Below, in pieces: positions 49,901-63,283 of a stretch of 64,000 nucleotides of DNA; the stretch's first letter is position 1; the number at the start of each line of letters is the position of its first letter. Position numbers and translations under genes: made by a program. Origin of the DNA: Micromussa lordhowensis (taxonomy: Eukaryota > Cnidaria > Anthozoa > Scleractinia > Lobophylliidae); contig CAXHUQ010001387.1 in assembly GCA_964020085.1 (NCBI GenBank), positions 273,501 through 337,500 of the forward strand, written 5' to 3'. The notes under the pieces are model-generated. The model was not told where the DNA came from. It searched no databases and saw nothing but the letters and a program-made list of their open reading frames with translations.

Positions 49901-52900
49901 AAAATGGCCGATTTAGGTGTCCTTGCCAAATTTGTCACAACTCGCCTCTGCGGACACTTATGGAGCCGCAGTTTGCAGCAAAATGTTGTGCTATGTTTGC
50001 ACTTCAAGTGCATACTAATTAGGAGATGATGCCATTTGCGCCAGGGTGTTTTTGAAGCCCCTAGAGTCGGCCTACTTTTTTGAGCATTTTGCCTTGGTCC
50101 CCCCTTGGCAAAATGTCAGAAAATGGCCGATTTAGGTGTCCTTGCCAAATTTGTCATAACTCGGCTCTGCGGACACTTATGCAGCCGCAGTTTGCAGCAA
50201 AATGTTGTACTATGTTTCCACTTTAAGTGCATACTAATTAGGAGATGATGCCATTCGCGCCAGGGTGTTTGTTGAAGCCCCTATAGTCGGCCTACTTTTT
50301 CGAGCATTTTGCCTTGGTCCCCCCATGGCAAAATGTCAGAAAAATGGCCGATTTAGGTGTCCTTGCCAAATTTGTCATAACTCGGCTCTGCGGACACTTA
50401 TGGAGCCGCAGTTTGCAGCAAAATGTTGTGCTATGTTTGCACTTTAAGTGCATACTTATTAGGAGATGATGCCATTTGCGCCAAAGTGTTTTTGAAGCTC
50501 CTATAGTCGGCCTACTTTTTTGAGCATTTTGCCTTGGTCCCCCCTTGGCAAAATCTCAGAAAATGGCCGATTTAGGTGTCCTTGCCAAATTTGTCATAAC
50601 TCGGCTCTGCGGACAGTTATGGAGCCGCAGTTTGCAGCAAAATGTTGTGCTATGTTTGCACTTCAAGTGCATACTAATTAGGAGATGATGCCATTTGCGC
50701 CAGGGTGTTTTTGAAGCCCCTATAGTCGGCCTACTTTTTTGAGCAGTTTGCCTTGGTCCCCCCTTGGCAAAATCTCAGAAAATGGCCGATTTAGGTGTCC
50801 TTGCGAAATTTGTCATAACTCGGCTCTGCGGACACTTATGGAGCCGCAGTTTGCAGCAAAATGTTGTGCTACGTTTGCACTTCAAGTGCATACTAATTAG
50901 GAGATGATGCCATTTGCGCCAGGGTGTTTTTGAAGCCCCTATAGTCGGCCTACTTTTTTGAGCATTTTGCCTTGGTCCCCCCTTGGCCAAATGTCAGAAA
51001 ATGGCCGATTTAGGTGTCCTTGCCAAATTTGTCATAACTCGGCTCTGCGGACACTTATGGAGCCGCAGTTTGCAGCAAAATGTTGTGCTATGTTTGGACT
51101 TCAAGTGCATACTAATTAGGAGATGATGCCATTTGCGCCAGGGTGTTTTTTAAGCCCCTATAGTCGGCCTAATTTTTTGAGCATTTTGCCTTGGTCCCCC
51201 CTTGGCAAAATGTCAGAAAATGGCCGATTTAGGTGTCCTTGCCAAATTTGTCATAACTCGGCTCTGCGGACACTTATGGAGCCTCAGTTTGCAGCAAAAT
51301 GTTGTGCTATGTTTGCACTTCAAGTGCATACTAATTAGGAGATGATGCCATTCGCGCTAGGGTGTTTGTTGAAGCCCCTATAGTCGGCTTACTTTTTCGA
51401 GCATTTTTCCTTGGTCCCCCCTTGGCAAAATGTCAGAAAATGGCCGATTTAGGTGTCCTTGCCAAATTTGTCATAACTCGGCTCTGCGGACACTTATGGA
51501 GCCGCAGTTTGCAGCAAAATGTTGTGCTATGTTTGCACTTCAAGTGCATACTAATTAGGAGATGATGCCATTTGCGCCAGGGTGTTTTTGAAGCCCCTAT
51601 AGTCGGCCTACTTATTTGAGCATTTTGCCTTGGTCCCCCCTTGGCAAAATGTCGGAAAATGGCCGATTTAGGTGTCCTTGCCAAATTTGTCATAACTCGG
51701 CTCTTCGGACACTTATGGAGCCGCAGTTTGCAGCAAAATGTTGTGCTATGTTTGCACTTCAAGTGCATACTAATTAGGAGATGATGCCATTTGCGCCAGG
51801 GTGTATTTGAAGCCCCTATAATCGGCCTACTTGTTTGAGCATTTTGCCTTGGTCCCCCCTTGGCAAAATCTCAGAAAATGGCCGATTTAGGTGTCCTTGC
51901 CAAATTTGTCATAAATCGGCTCTGCGGACACTTATGGAGCCGCAGTTTGCAGCAAAATGTTATGCTATGTTTGCACTTCAAGTGCATACTAATTAGGAGA
52001 TGATGCCATTTGCGCCAGGGTGTTTTTGAAGCCCCTACAGTCGGCCTACTTTTTTGAGCATTTTGCCTTGGTCCCCCTTGGCAAAATGTCAGAAAATGGC
52101 CGATTTAGGTGTCCTTGCCAAATTTGTCATAACTCGGCTCTGCGGACACTTATGGAGCCGCAGTTTGCAGCAAAATGTTGTGCTATGTTTGCACTTCAAG
52201 TGCATACTAATTAGGAGATGATGCCATTTGCGCCAGGGTGTTTTTAAAGCCCCTATAGTCGGCCTACTTTTTTGAGCATTTTGCCTTGGTCCCCCCTTGG
52301 CAAAATCTCAGAAAATGGCCGATTTAGGTGTCCTTGCCAAATTTGTCATTACTCGGTCTGCGGACACTTATGGAGCCGCAGTTTGCAGCAAAATGTTGTG
52401 CTATGTTTGCACTTCAAGTGCATACTAATTAGGAGTCGATGCCATTTGCGCCAGGGTGTTTTTGAAGCCCCTATAGTCGGCCTACTTTTTTGAGCATTTT
52501 GCCTTGGTCCCCCCTTGGCAAAATCTCAGAAAATGGCCGATTTAGGTGTCCTTGCCAAATTTGTCATAAATCGGCTCTGCGGACACTTATGGAGCCGCAG
52601 TTTGCAGCAAAATGTTGTGCTATGTTTGCACTTCAAGTGCATACTAATTAGGAGATGATGCCATTTGCGCCAGGGTGTTTTTGAAGCCCCTACAGTCGGC
52701 CTACTTTTTTGAGCATTTTGCCTTGGTCCCCCTTGGCAAAATGTCAGAAAATGGCCGATTTAGGTGTCCTTGCCAAATTTATCATAACTCGGCTCTGCGG
52801 ACACTTATGGAGCCGCAGTTTGCAGCAAAATGTTGTGCTATGTTTGCACTTCAAGTGCATACTAATTAGGAGATGATGGCATTTGCGCCAGGGTGTTTTT

Positions 52901-55690
52901 GAAGCCCCTATAGTCGGCCTACTTTTTTGAGCATTTTGCCTTGGTCCCCCCTTGGCAAAATCTCAGAAAATGGCCGATTTAGGTGTCCTTGCCAAATTTG
53001 TCATAACTCGCCTCTGCGGACACTTATGGAGCCGCAGTTTGCAGCAAAATGTTGTGCTATGTTTGCACTTCAAGTGCATACTAATTAGGAGATGATGCCA
53101 TTTGCGCCAGGGTGTTTTTGAAGCCCCTAGAGTCGGCCTACTTTTTTGAGCATTTTGCCTTGGTCCCCCCTTGGCAAAATGTCAGAAAATGGCCGATTTA
53201 GGTGTCCTTGCCAAATTTGTCATAACTCGGCTCTGCGGCCACTTATGGAGCCGCAGTTTGCAGCAAAATGTTGTACTATGTTTCCACTTTAAGTGCATAC
53301 TAATTAGGAGATGATGCCATTCGCGCCAGGGTGTTTGTTGAAGCCCCTATAGTCGGCCTACTTTTTCGAGCATTTTGCCTTGGTCCCCCCTTGGCAAAAT
53401 GTCAGAAAAATGGCCGATTTAGGTGTCCTTGCCAAATTTGTCATAACTCGGCTCTGCGGACACTTATGGAGCCGCAGTTTGCAGCGAAATGTTGTGCTAT
53501 GTTTGCACTTCAAGTGGATACTAATTAGGAGATGATGCCATTTGCGCCAGGGTGTTTTTGAAGCCCCTATAGTCGGCCTACTTTTTTGAGCATTTTGCCT
53601 TGGTCCCCCCTTGGCAAAATGTCAGAAAATGGCCAATTTAGGTGTCCTTGCCAAATTTGTCATAACTCGGCTCTGCGGACACTTATGGAGCCGCAGTTTG
53701 CAGCAAAATGTTGTGCTATGTTTGCACTTCAAGTGCATACTTATTAGGAGATGATGCCATTTGCGCCAGGGTGTTTTTGAAGCTCCTATAGTCGGCCTAC
53801 TTTTTTGAGCATTTTGCCTTGGTCCCCCCTTGGCAAAATCTCAGAAAATGGCCGATTTAGGTGTCCTTGCCAAATTTGTCATAAATCGGCTCTGCGGACA
53901 CTTATGGAGCCGCAGTTTGCAGCAAAATGTTGTGCTATGTTTGCACTTCAAGTGCATACTAATTAGGAGATGATGCCATTTGCGCCAGGGTGTTTTTGAA
54001 GCCCCTACAGTCGGCCTACTTTTTTGAGCATTTTGCCTTGGTCCCCCTTGGCAAAATGTCAGAAAATGGCCGATTTAGGTGTCCTTGCCAAATTTGTCAT
54101 AACTCGGCTCTGCGGACACTTATGGAGCCGCAGTTTGCAGCAAAATGTTGTGCCATGTTTGCACTTCAAGTGCATACTAATTAGGAGATGATGCCATTTG
54201 CGCCAGGGTGTTTTTGAAGCCCCTATAGTCGGCCTACTTTTTTGAGCATTTTGCCTTGGTCCCCCCTTGGCAAAATGTCAGAAAATGGCCGATTTAGGTG
54301 TCCTTGCCAAATTTGTCACAACTCGCCTCTGCGGACACTTATGGAGCCGCAGTTTGCAGCAAAATGTTGTGCTATGTTTGCACTTCAAGTGCATACTAAT
54401 TAGGAGATGATGCCATTTGCGCCAGGGTGTTTTTGAAGCCCCTAGAGTCGGCCTACTTTTTTGAGCATTTTGCCTTGGTCCCCCCTTGGCAAAATGTCAG
54501 AAAATGGCCGATTTAGGTGTCCTTGCCAAATTTGTCATAACTCGGCTCTGCGGACACTTATGCAGCCGCAGTTTGCAGCAAAATGTTGTACTATGTTTCC
54601 ACTTTAAGTGCATACTAATTAGGAGATGATGCCATTCGCGCCAGGGTGTTTGTTGAAGCCCCTATAGTCGGCCTACTTTTTCGAGCATTTTGCCTTGGTC
54701 CCCCCATGGCAAAATGTCAGAAAAATGGCCGATTTAGGTGTCCTTGCCAAATTTGTCATAACTCGGCTCTGCGGACACTTATGGAGCCGCAGTTTGCAGC
54801 AAAATGTTGTGCTATGTTTGCACTTTAAGTGCATACTTATTAGGAGATGATGCCATTTGCGCCAAAGTGTTTTTGAAGCTCCTATAGTCGGCCTACTTTT
54901 TTGAGCATTTTGCCTTGGTCCCCCCTTGGCAAAATCTCAGAAAATGGCCGATTTAGGTGTCCTTGCCAAATTTGTCATAACTCGGCTCTGCGGACAGTTA
55001 TGGAGCCGCAGTTTGCAGCAAAATGTTGTGCTATGTTTGCACTTCAAGTGCATACTAATTAGGAGATGATGCCATTTGCGCCAGGGTGTTTTTGAAGCCC
55101 CTATAGTCGGCCTACTTTTTTGAGCAGTTTGCCTTGGTCCCCCCTTGGCAAAATCTCAGAAAATGGCCGATTTAGGTGTCCTTGCGAAATTTGTCATAAC
55201 TCGGCTCTGCGGACACTTATGGAGCCGCAGTTTGCAGCAAAATGTTGTGCTACGTTTGCACTTCAAGTGCATACTAATTAGGAGATGATGCCATTTGCGC
55301 CAGGGTGTTTTTGAAGCCCCTATAGTCGGCCTACTTTTTTGAGCATTTTGCCTTGGTCCCCCCTTGGCCAAATGTCAGAAAATGGCCGATTTAGGTGTCC
55401 TTGCCAAATTTGTCATAACTCGGCTCTGCGGACACTTATGGAGCCGCAGTTTGCAGCAAAATGTTGTGCTATGTTTGGACTTCAAGTGCATACTAATTAG
55501 GAGATGATGCCATTTGCGCCAGGGTGTTTTTTAAGCCCCTATAGTCGGCCTAATTTTTTGAGCATTTTGCCTTGGTCCCCCCTTGGCAAAATCTCAGAAA
55601 ATGGCCGATTTAGGTGTCCTTGCCAAATTTGTCATAACTCGGCTCTGCGGACACTTATGGAGCCTCAGTTTGCAGCAAAATGTTGTGCTA
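46927..55690 (+). repeat. 20-monomer direct duplication (4381 bp, two copies)
   Basis: About 46927-51307 is followed by a nearly identical block at about 51308-55690. More than a dozen rare variants recur at an offset of 4381: GCTAGGGTGTTTGTTG (46976 and 51357), GTCGGAAAATGG, GTGTATTTGAAG, GTTATGCTATG, CATTACTCGGTCTGC, AATTTATCATAAC, GATGATGGCATTTG, GCGAAATG, GTGGATAC, CCCCCATGG, GACAGTTATGG, CTACGTTTGC and GCCTCAG. The few differences include ATAAATCGG versus ATAACTCGG (48842 and 53223) and AATGTCAG versus AATCTCAG (about 51208 and 55589). Within each block there is a further 6-monomer repeat (offset 1315, for example 48294 to 49609 and 48950 to 50265). Confidence 0.9.
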
Positions 55691-57779
55691 TGTTTGCGCT
55701 TCAAGTGCATACTAATTAGGAGATGATACCATTTGCGCCAGGGTATTTTTGAAGCCCCTATAGTCGGCCTACTTTTTTGAGCATTTTGCCTTGGTCCCCC
55801 CTTGGCAAAATCTCAGAAAATGGCCGATTTAGGTGTCCTTGCCAAATTTGTCATAACTCGGCTCTGCGGACACTTATGGAGCCGCAGTTTGCAGCAAAAT
55901 GTTGTGCTATGTTTGCACTTCAAGTGCATACTAATTAGGAGATGATGCCATTTGTGCCAGGGTGTTTTTAAAGCCCCTATAGTCGGCCTAATTTTTTGAG
56001 CATTTTGCCTTGGTCCCACCTTGGCAAAATGTCAGAAAATGGCCGATTTAGGTGTCCTTGCCAAATTTGTCATAACTCGGCTCTGCGGACACTTATGGAG
56101 CCGCAGTTTGCAGCACAATGTTGTGCTATGTTTGCATTTCAAGTGCATACTAATTAGAAGATGATGCCATTTGCGCCAGGGTGTTATTGAAGCCCCTATT
56201 GTCAGCCTACTTTTTTGAGCATTTTGCCTTGGTCCCCCCTTGGCAAAATGTCAGAAAATGGCCAATTTAGGTGTCCTTGCCAAATTTGTCATAACTCGGC
56301 TCTGCGGACACTTATGGAGCCGCAGTTTGCAGCAAAATGTTGTGCTATGTTTGCACTTTAAGTGCATACTAATTAGGAGATGATGCCATTTGCGCCAGGG
56401 TGTTCTTGAAGCCCCTATAATCGGCCTACTTTTTTGAGCATTTTGCCTTGGTCCCCCCTTGGCAAAATGTCAGAAAATGGCCCATTTAGGTGTCCTTGCC
56501 AAATTTGTCATAACTCGGCTCTGCGGACACTTATGGAGCCGCAGGTTGCAGCAAAATGTTGTGCTATGTTTGCACTTCAAGTGCATACTAATTAGGAGTC
56601 GATGCCATTTGCGCCAGGGCGTTTTTGAAGCCCCTATAATCGGCCTACTTTTTTGAGCATTTTGCCTTGGTCTCCCCTTGGGAAAATCTCAGAAAATGGC
56701 CGATTTAGGTGTCCTTGCCAAATTTGTCATAACTTAGCTCTGCGGCCACTTATGGAGCCGCAGTTTGCAGCAAAATGTTGTGCTATGTTTGCACTTCAAG
56801 TGCATACTAATTAGGAGATGATCCCATCTGCGCCAGGGTGTTTTTGAAGCCCTTATAGTGGGCCTACGTATTTGAGCATTTTGCCTTGGTCCCCCCTTGG
56901 CAAAATCTCAGAAAATGGTCGATTTAGGTGTCCTTGCCAAATTTGTCATAACTCGGCTCTGCGGACACTTATGGAGCCGCAGTTCGCAGCAAAATGTTGT
57001 GCTATGTTTGCACTTTAAGTGCATACTAATTAGGAGATGATGCCATTTGCGCCAGGGTGTTTTTGAAGCCCCTAAAGTCGGCCTACTTTTTTGAGCATTT
57101 TGCCTTGGTCCCCCCTTGGCAAAATGTCAGAAAATGGCCGATTTAGGTGTCCTTGCCAAATTTGTCATAACTCGGCTCTGCGGACACTTATGGAGCCGCA
57201 GCTTGCAGCAAAATGTTGTGCTATGTTTGCACTTGAAGTGCATACTAATTAGGAGATGATGCCATTTGCGCCAGGGTGTTTTTGAAGCCCCTATAGTCGG
57301 CCTACTTTTTTGAGCATTTTGCCTTGGTCCCCCCTTGGCAAAATCTCACAAAATGGCCGATTTAGGTGTCCTTGCCAAATTTGTCATAACTCGGCTCTGC
57401 GGACATTTATGGAGCCGCAGTTTGCAGCAAAATGTTGTGCTATGTTTGCACTTCAAGTGCATACTAATTAGGACATGATGCCATTTGCGCCATGGTGTTC
57501 TTGAAGCCCCTTTAATCGGCCTACTTTTTTGAGCATTTTGCCTTGGTCCCCCCTTGGCAAAATCTCAGAAAATGGCCGATTTAGGTGTCCTTGCCAAATT
57601 TGTCATAACTCGGCTCTGCGGACACTTATGGAGCCGCAGTTTGCAGCACAATGTTGTGCTATGTTTGCACTTCAAGTGCATACTAATTAGAAGATGATGC
57701 CATTTGCGCCAGGGTGTTATTGAAGCCCCTATTGTCAGCCTACTTTTTTGAGCATTTTGCCTTGGTCCCCCCTTGGCAA

Positions 57780-60700
57780 AATGTCAGAAAATGGCCAATT
57801 TAGGTGTCCTTGCCAAATTTGTCATAACTTGGCTCTGCGGCCACTTATGGAGCCGCAGTTTGCAGCAAAATGTTGTGCTATGTTTGCACTTTAAGTGCAT
57901 ACTAATTAGGAGATGATGCCATTTGCGCCAGGGTGTTTTTGAAGCCCCTATAGTGGGCCTACGTATTTGAGCATTTTGCCTTGGTCCCCCCTTGGCAAAA
58001 TCTCAGAAAATGGTCGATTTAGGTGTCCTTGCCAAATTTGTCATAACTCGGCTCTGCGGACACTTATGGAGCCGCAGTTTGCAGCAAAATGTTGTGCTAT
58101 GTTTGCACTTCAAGTGCATACTAATTAGAAGATGATGCCATTTGCGCCAGGGTGTTTTTGAAGCCCCTATAGTCGGCCTACTTTTTTGAGCATTTTGCCT
58201 TGGTCCCCCCATGGCGAAATCTCAGAAAATGGTCGATTTAGGTGTCCTTGCCAAATTTGTCATAACTCGGCTCTGCGGACACTTATGGAGCCGCAGTTTG
58301 CAGCAAAATGTTGTGCTATGTTTGCACTTCAAGTGCATACTAATTAGGAGATGATGCCATTTGCGCCAGGGTGTTTTTGAAGCCCCTATAGTCGGCCTAC
58401 TTTTTTGAGCATTTTGCCTTGGTCCCCCCTTGGCAAAATCTCAGAAAATGGCCGATTTAGGTGTCCTTGCCAAATTTGTCATAACTCGGCTCTGCGGACA
58501 CTTATGGAGCCGCAGTTTGCAGCAAAATGTTGTGCTATGTTTGCACTTCAAGTGCATACTAATTAGGAGATGATGCTATTTGCGCCAGGGTGTTTTTGAA
58601 GCCCCTATAGTCGGCCTACTTTTTTGAGCATTTTGCCTTGGTCCCCCCTTGGCAAAATGTCAGAAAATGGCCGATTTAGGTGTCCTTGCCAAATTTGTCA
58701 TAACTTGGCTCTGCGGCCACTTATGGAGCCGCAGTTTCCAGCAAAATGTTGTGCTATGTTTGCACTTCAAGTGCATACTAATTAGGAGATGATGCCATTT
58801 GCGCCAGGGTGTTTTTGAAGCCCCTATATTCGGCCTACTTATTTGAGCATTTTGCCTTGGTCTCCCCTTGGCAAAATCTCAGAAAATGGTCGATTTAGGT
58901 GTCCTTGCCAAATTTGTCATAACTCGGCTCTGCGGACACTTATGGAGCCGCAGTTTGCAGCAAAATGTTGTGCTATGTTTGCACTTCAACTGCATACTAA
59001 TTAGGAGATGATGCCATTTGCGCCAGGGTGTTTTTGAAGCCCTATAGTCGGCCTACTTTTTTGAGCATTTTGCCTTGGTCCCCCCTTGGCAAAATCTCAG
59101 AAAATGGCCGATTTAGGTGTCCTTGCCAAATTTGTCATAACTCGGCTCTGCGGACACTTATGAAGCCGCAGTTTGCAGCAAAATGTTGTGCTATGTTTGC
59201 ACTTCAAGTGCATACTAATTAGAAGATGATGCCATTTGCTCCAGGGTGTTTTTGAAGCCCCTATAGTCGGCCTACTTTTTTGAGCATTTTGCCTTGGTCC
59301 CCTTTTGGCAAAATCTCAGAAAATGGCCGATTTAGGTGTCCTTGCCAAATTTGTCATAAATCGGCTCTGCGGACACTTATGGAGCCGCAGTTTGCAGCAA
59401 AATGTTGTGCTATGTTTGCACTTCAAGTGCATACTAATTAGGAGATGATGCCATTTGCACCAGGGTGTTTTTGAAGCCCCTATAGTCGGCGTACTTATTT
59501 GAGCATTTTGCCTTGGTCCCCCCTTGGCAAAATGTCAGAAAATGGCCGATTTAGGTGTCCTTGTCAAATTTGTCATAACTCGGCTCTGCGGACACTTATG
59601 GAGCCGCAGTTTGCAGCAAAATGTTGTGCTATGTTTGCACTTCAAGTGCATACTAATTAGAAGATGATGCCATTTGCTCCAGGGTGTTTTTGAAGCCCCT
59701 ATAGTCGGCCTACTTTTTTGAGCATTTTGCCTTGGTCCCCTTTTGGCAAAATCTCAGAAAATGGCCGATTTAGGTGTCCTTCCCAAATTTGTCATAAATC
59801 GGCTCTGCGGACACTTATGGAGCCGCAGTTTGCAGCAAAAAGTTGTGCTATGTTTGCACTTCAAGTGCATACTAATTAGGAGATGATGCCATTTGCGCCA
59901 GGGTGTTTTTGAAGCCCCTATAGTCGGCCTACTTTTTTGAGCATTTTGCCTTGGTCCCCCCTTTGCAAAATCTCAGAAAATGGCCGATTTAGGTCTCCTT
60001 GCCAAATTTGTCATAACTCGGCTCTGCGGACACTTATGGAGCCGCAGTTTGCAGCAAACTGTTGTGCTATGTTTGCACTTCAAGTGCATACTAATTAGGA
60101 GATGATGCCATTTGCGCCAGGGTGTTTTTGAAGCGCCTATAGTCGGCCTATTTTTTTTGAGCATTTTGCCTTCTTCCCCCCTTGGCAAAATGTCAGAAAA
60201 TGGCCGATTTAGGTGTCCTTGCCAAATTTGTCATAACTCGGCTCTGCGGACACTTATGGAGCCGCAGTTTGCAACACAATGTTGTGCTATGTTTGCACTT
60301 CAAGTGCATACTAATTAGAAGATGATGCCATTTGCGCCAGGGTGTTTTTGAAGCCCCTATAGTCGGCCTACGTATTTGAGCATTTTGCCTTGGTCCCCCC
60401 TTGGCAAAATCTCAGAAAATGGCCGATTTAGGTGTCCTTGCCAAATTTGTCATAACTCGGCTCTGCGGACAGTTATGGAGCCGCAGTTTGCAGCAAAATG
60501 TTGTGCTATGTTTGCACTTCAAGTGCATACTAATTAGGAGATGATGCCATTTGCGCCAGGGTGTTTTTGAAGCCCTATAGTCGGCCTACTTTTTTGAGCA
60601 TTTTGCCTTGGTCCCCCCTTGGCAAAATCTCAGAAAATGGCCGATTTAGGTGTCCTTGCCAAATTTGTCATAACTCGGCTCTGCGGACACTTATGGAGCC

Positions 60701-63262
60701 GCAGTTTGCAGCAAAATGTTGTGCTATGTTTGCACTTCAAGTGCATACTAATTAGAAGATGATGCCATTTGCTCCAGGGTGTTTTTGAAGCCCCTATAGT
60801 CGGCCTACTTTTTTGAGCATTTTGCCTTGGTCCCCTTTTGGCAAAATCTCAGAAAATGGCCGATTTAGGTGTCCTTGCCAAATTTGTCATAAATCGGCTC
60901 TGCGGACACTTATGGAGCCGCAGTTTGCAGCAAAATGTTGTGCTATGTTTGCACTTCAAGTGCATACTAATTAGGAGATGATGCCATTTGCACCAGGGTG
61001 TTTTTGAAGCCCCTATAGTCGGCGTACTTATTTGAGCATTTTGCCTTGGTCCCCCCTTGGCAAAATGTCAGAAAATGGCCGATTTAGGTGTCCTTGTCAA
61101 ATTTGTCATAACTCGGCTCTGCGGACACTTATGGAGCCGCAGTTTGCAGCAAAATGTTGTGCTATGTTTGCACTTCAAGTGCATACTAATTAGAAGATGA
61201 TGCCATTTGCTCCAGGGTGTTTTTGAAGCCCCTATAGTCGGCCTACTTTTTTGAGCATTTTGCCTTGGTCCCCTTTTGGCAAAATCTCAGAAAATGGCCG
61301 ATTTAGGTGTCCTTCCCAAATTTGTCATAAATCGGCTCTGCGGACACTTATGGAGCCGCAGTTTGCAGCAAAATGTTGTGCTATGTTTGCACTTCAAGTG
61401 CATACTAATTAGGAGATGATGCCATTTGCGCCAGGGTGTTTTTGAAGCCCCTATAGTCGGCCTACTTTTTTGAGCATTTTGCCTTGGTCCCCCCTTTGCA
61501 AAATCTCAGAAAATGGCCGATTTAGGTCTCCTTGCCAAATTTGTCATAACTCGGCTCTGCGGACACGTATGGAGCCGCAGTTTGCAGCAAACTGTTGTGC
61601 TATGTTTGCACTTCAAGTGCATACTAATTAGGAGATGATGCCATTTGCGCCAGGGTGTTTTTGAAGCGCCTATAGTCGGCCTATTTTTTTTGAGCATTTT
61701 GCCTTCTTCCCCCCTTGGCAAAATGTCAGAAAATGGCCGATTTAGGTGTCCTTGCCAAATTTGTCATAACTCGGCTCTGCGGACACTTATGGAGCCGCAG
61801 TTTGCAACACAATGTTGTGCTATGTTTGCACTTCAAGTGCATACTAATTAGAAGATGATGCCATTTGCGCCAGGGTGTTTTTGAAGCCCCTATAGTCGGC
61901 CTACTTTTTTGAGCATTTTGCCTTGGTCCCCCCTTGGCAAAATCTCAGAAAATGGCCGATTTAGGTGTCCTTGCCAAATTTGTCATAACTTGGCTCTGCG
62001 GCCACTTATGGAGCCGCAGTTTGCAGCAAAATGTTGTGCTATGTTTCCACTTCAAGTGCATACTAATTAGGAGATGATGCCATTTGCGCCAGGGTGTTTT
62101 TGAAGCCCCTATAGTGGGCCTACGTATTTGAGCATTTTGCCTTGGTCCCCCCTTGGCAAAATCTCAGAAAATGGTCGATTTAGGTGTCCTTGCGAAATTT
62201 GTCATAACTCGGCTCTGCGGACACTTATGGAGCCGCAGTTCAGAGCAAAATGTTGTGCTATGTTTGCACTTCAAGTGCATACTAATTAGGAGATGATGCC
62301 ATTTGCGCCAGGGTGTTTTTGAAGCCCCTATAGTCGGCCTACTTTTTTGAGCATTTTGCCTTGGTCCCCCCTTGGCAAAATCTCAGAAAATGGCCGATTT
62401 AGGTGTCCTTGCCAAATTTGTCATAACTCGGCTCTGCGGACACTTATGGAGCCGCAGTTTGCAGCAAAATGTTGTGCTATGTTTGCACTTCAAGTGCATA
62501 CTAATTAGAAGATGATGCCATTTGCGCCAGGGTGTTTTTGAAGCCCCTATATTCGGCCTACTTTTTTGAGCATTTTGCCTTGGTCCCCCCTTGGCAAAAT
62601 CTCAGAAAATGGCCGATTTAGGTGTCCTTGCCAAATTTGTCATAACTCGGCTCTGCGGACACTTATGGAGCCGCAGTTTGCAGCAAAATGTTGTGCTATG
62701 TTTGCACTTCAAGTGCATACTAATTAGAAGATGATGCCATTTGCGCCAGGGTGTTTTTGAAGCCCCTATAGTCGGCCTACGTATTTGAGCATTTTGCCTT
62801 GGTCCCCCCTTGGGAAAATCTCAGAAAATGGCCGATTTAGGTGTCCTTGCCAAATTTGTCATAACTCGGCTCTGCGGACACTTATGGAGCCGCAGTTTGC
62901 AGCAAAATGTTGTGCTATGTTTGCACTTCAAGTGCATACTAATTAGGAGATGATGCCATTTGCGCCAGGGTGTTTTTGAAGCCCCTATAGTCGGCCTACT
63001 TTTTTGAGCATTTTGCCTTGGTCCCCCCTTGGCAAAATGTCAGAAAATGGCCGATTTAGGTGTCCTTGCCAAATTTGTCATAACTTGGCTCTGCGGCCAC
63101 TTATGGAGCCGCAGTTTCCAGCAAAATGTTGTGCTATGTTTGCACTTCAAGTGCATACTAATTAGGAGATGATGCCATTTGCGCCAGGGTGTTTTTGAAG
63201 CCCCTATATTCGGCCTACTTATTTGAGCATTTTGCCTTGGTCCCCCCTTGGCAAAATCTCAG
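57780..63262 (+). repeat. 19/20-monomer repeat reaching the array edge
   Basis: About 57780-58880 recurs at about 61940-63260. Markers are ACTTGGCTCTGCGGCCAC (about 57826 and 61986), TAGTGGGCCTACGTATTTG (57951 and 62112), GGTCGATTTAGG, GTTTCCAGC (58734 and 63114) and CTATATTCGGCCTACTTATT (58823 and 63203). The offset is 4161 (19 units) for the early markers and 4380 (20 units) for the late ones, so one monomer was gained or lost between them. The last complete monomers of the array therefore belong to an ordinary internal family. Confidence 0.75.
58992..61903 (+). repeat. 7-monomer duplication (shift 1533 bp)
   Basis: About 58992-60370 recurs at about 60525-61903, exactly 7 x 219 apart. Shared markers are a missing C in GAAGCCCTATAG (59037 and 60570), TTTGCTCCAGGG, CCCCTTTTGG, TCGGCGTACTT, CCTTGTCAAATT, CCTTCCCAAATT, CCCTTTGCAAAA, GGTCTCCTTGCC, GCCTTCTTCCCCC and GCAACACAATG. 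Differences include TGAAGCCGC versus TGGAGCCGC (59161 and 60694), AAAAAGTT versus AAAATGTT (about 59838 and 61371) and CACTTATGG versus CACGTATGG (about 60030 and 61563). Confidence 0.85.
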
Positions 63263-63283
63263 AAAATGGCCGATTTAGGTGTC

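Noticed and set aside
46927..55690. Treating the 4.38-kb duplication as an assembly error
   Set aside because: The two copies differ at several specific bases, which argues for real divergence, although reads are needed to exclude a haplotype collapse or false duplication.
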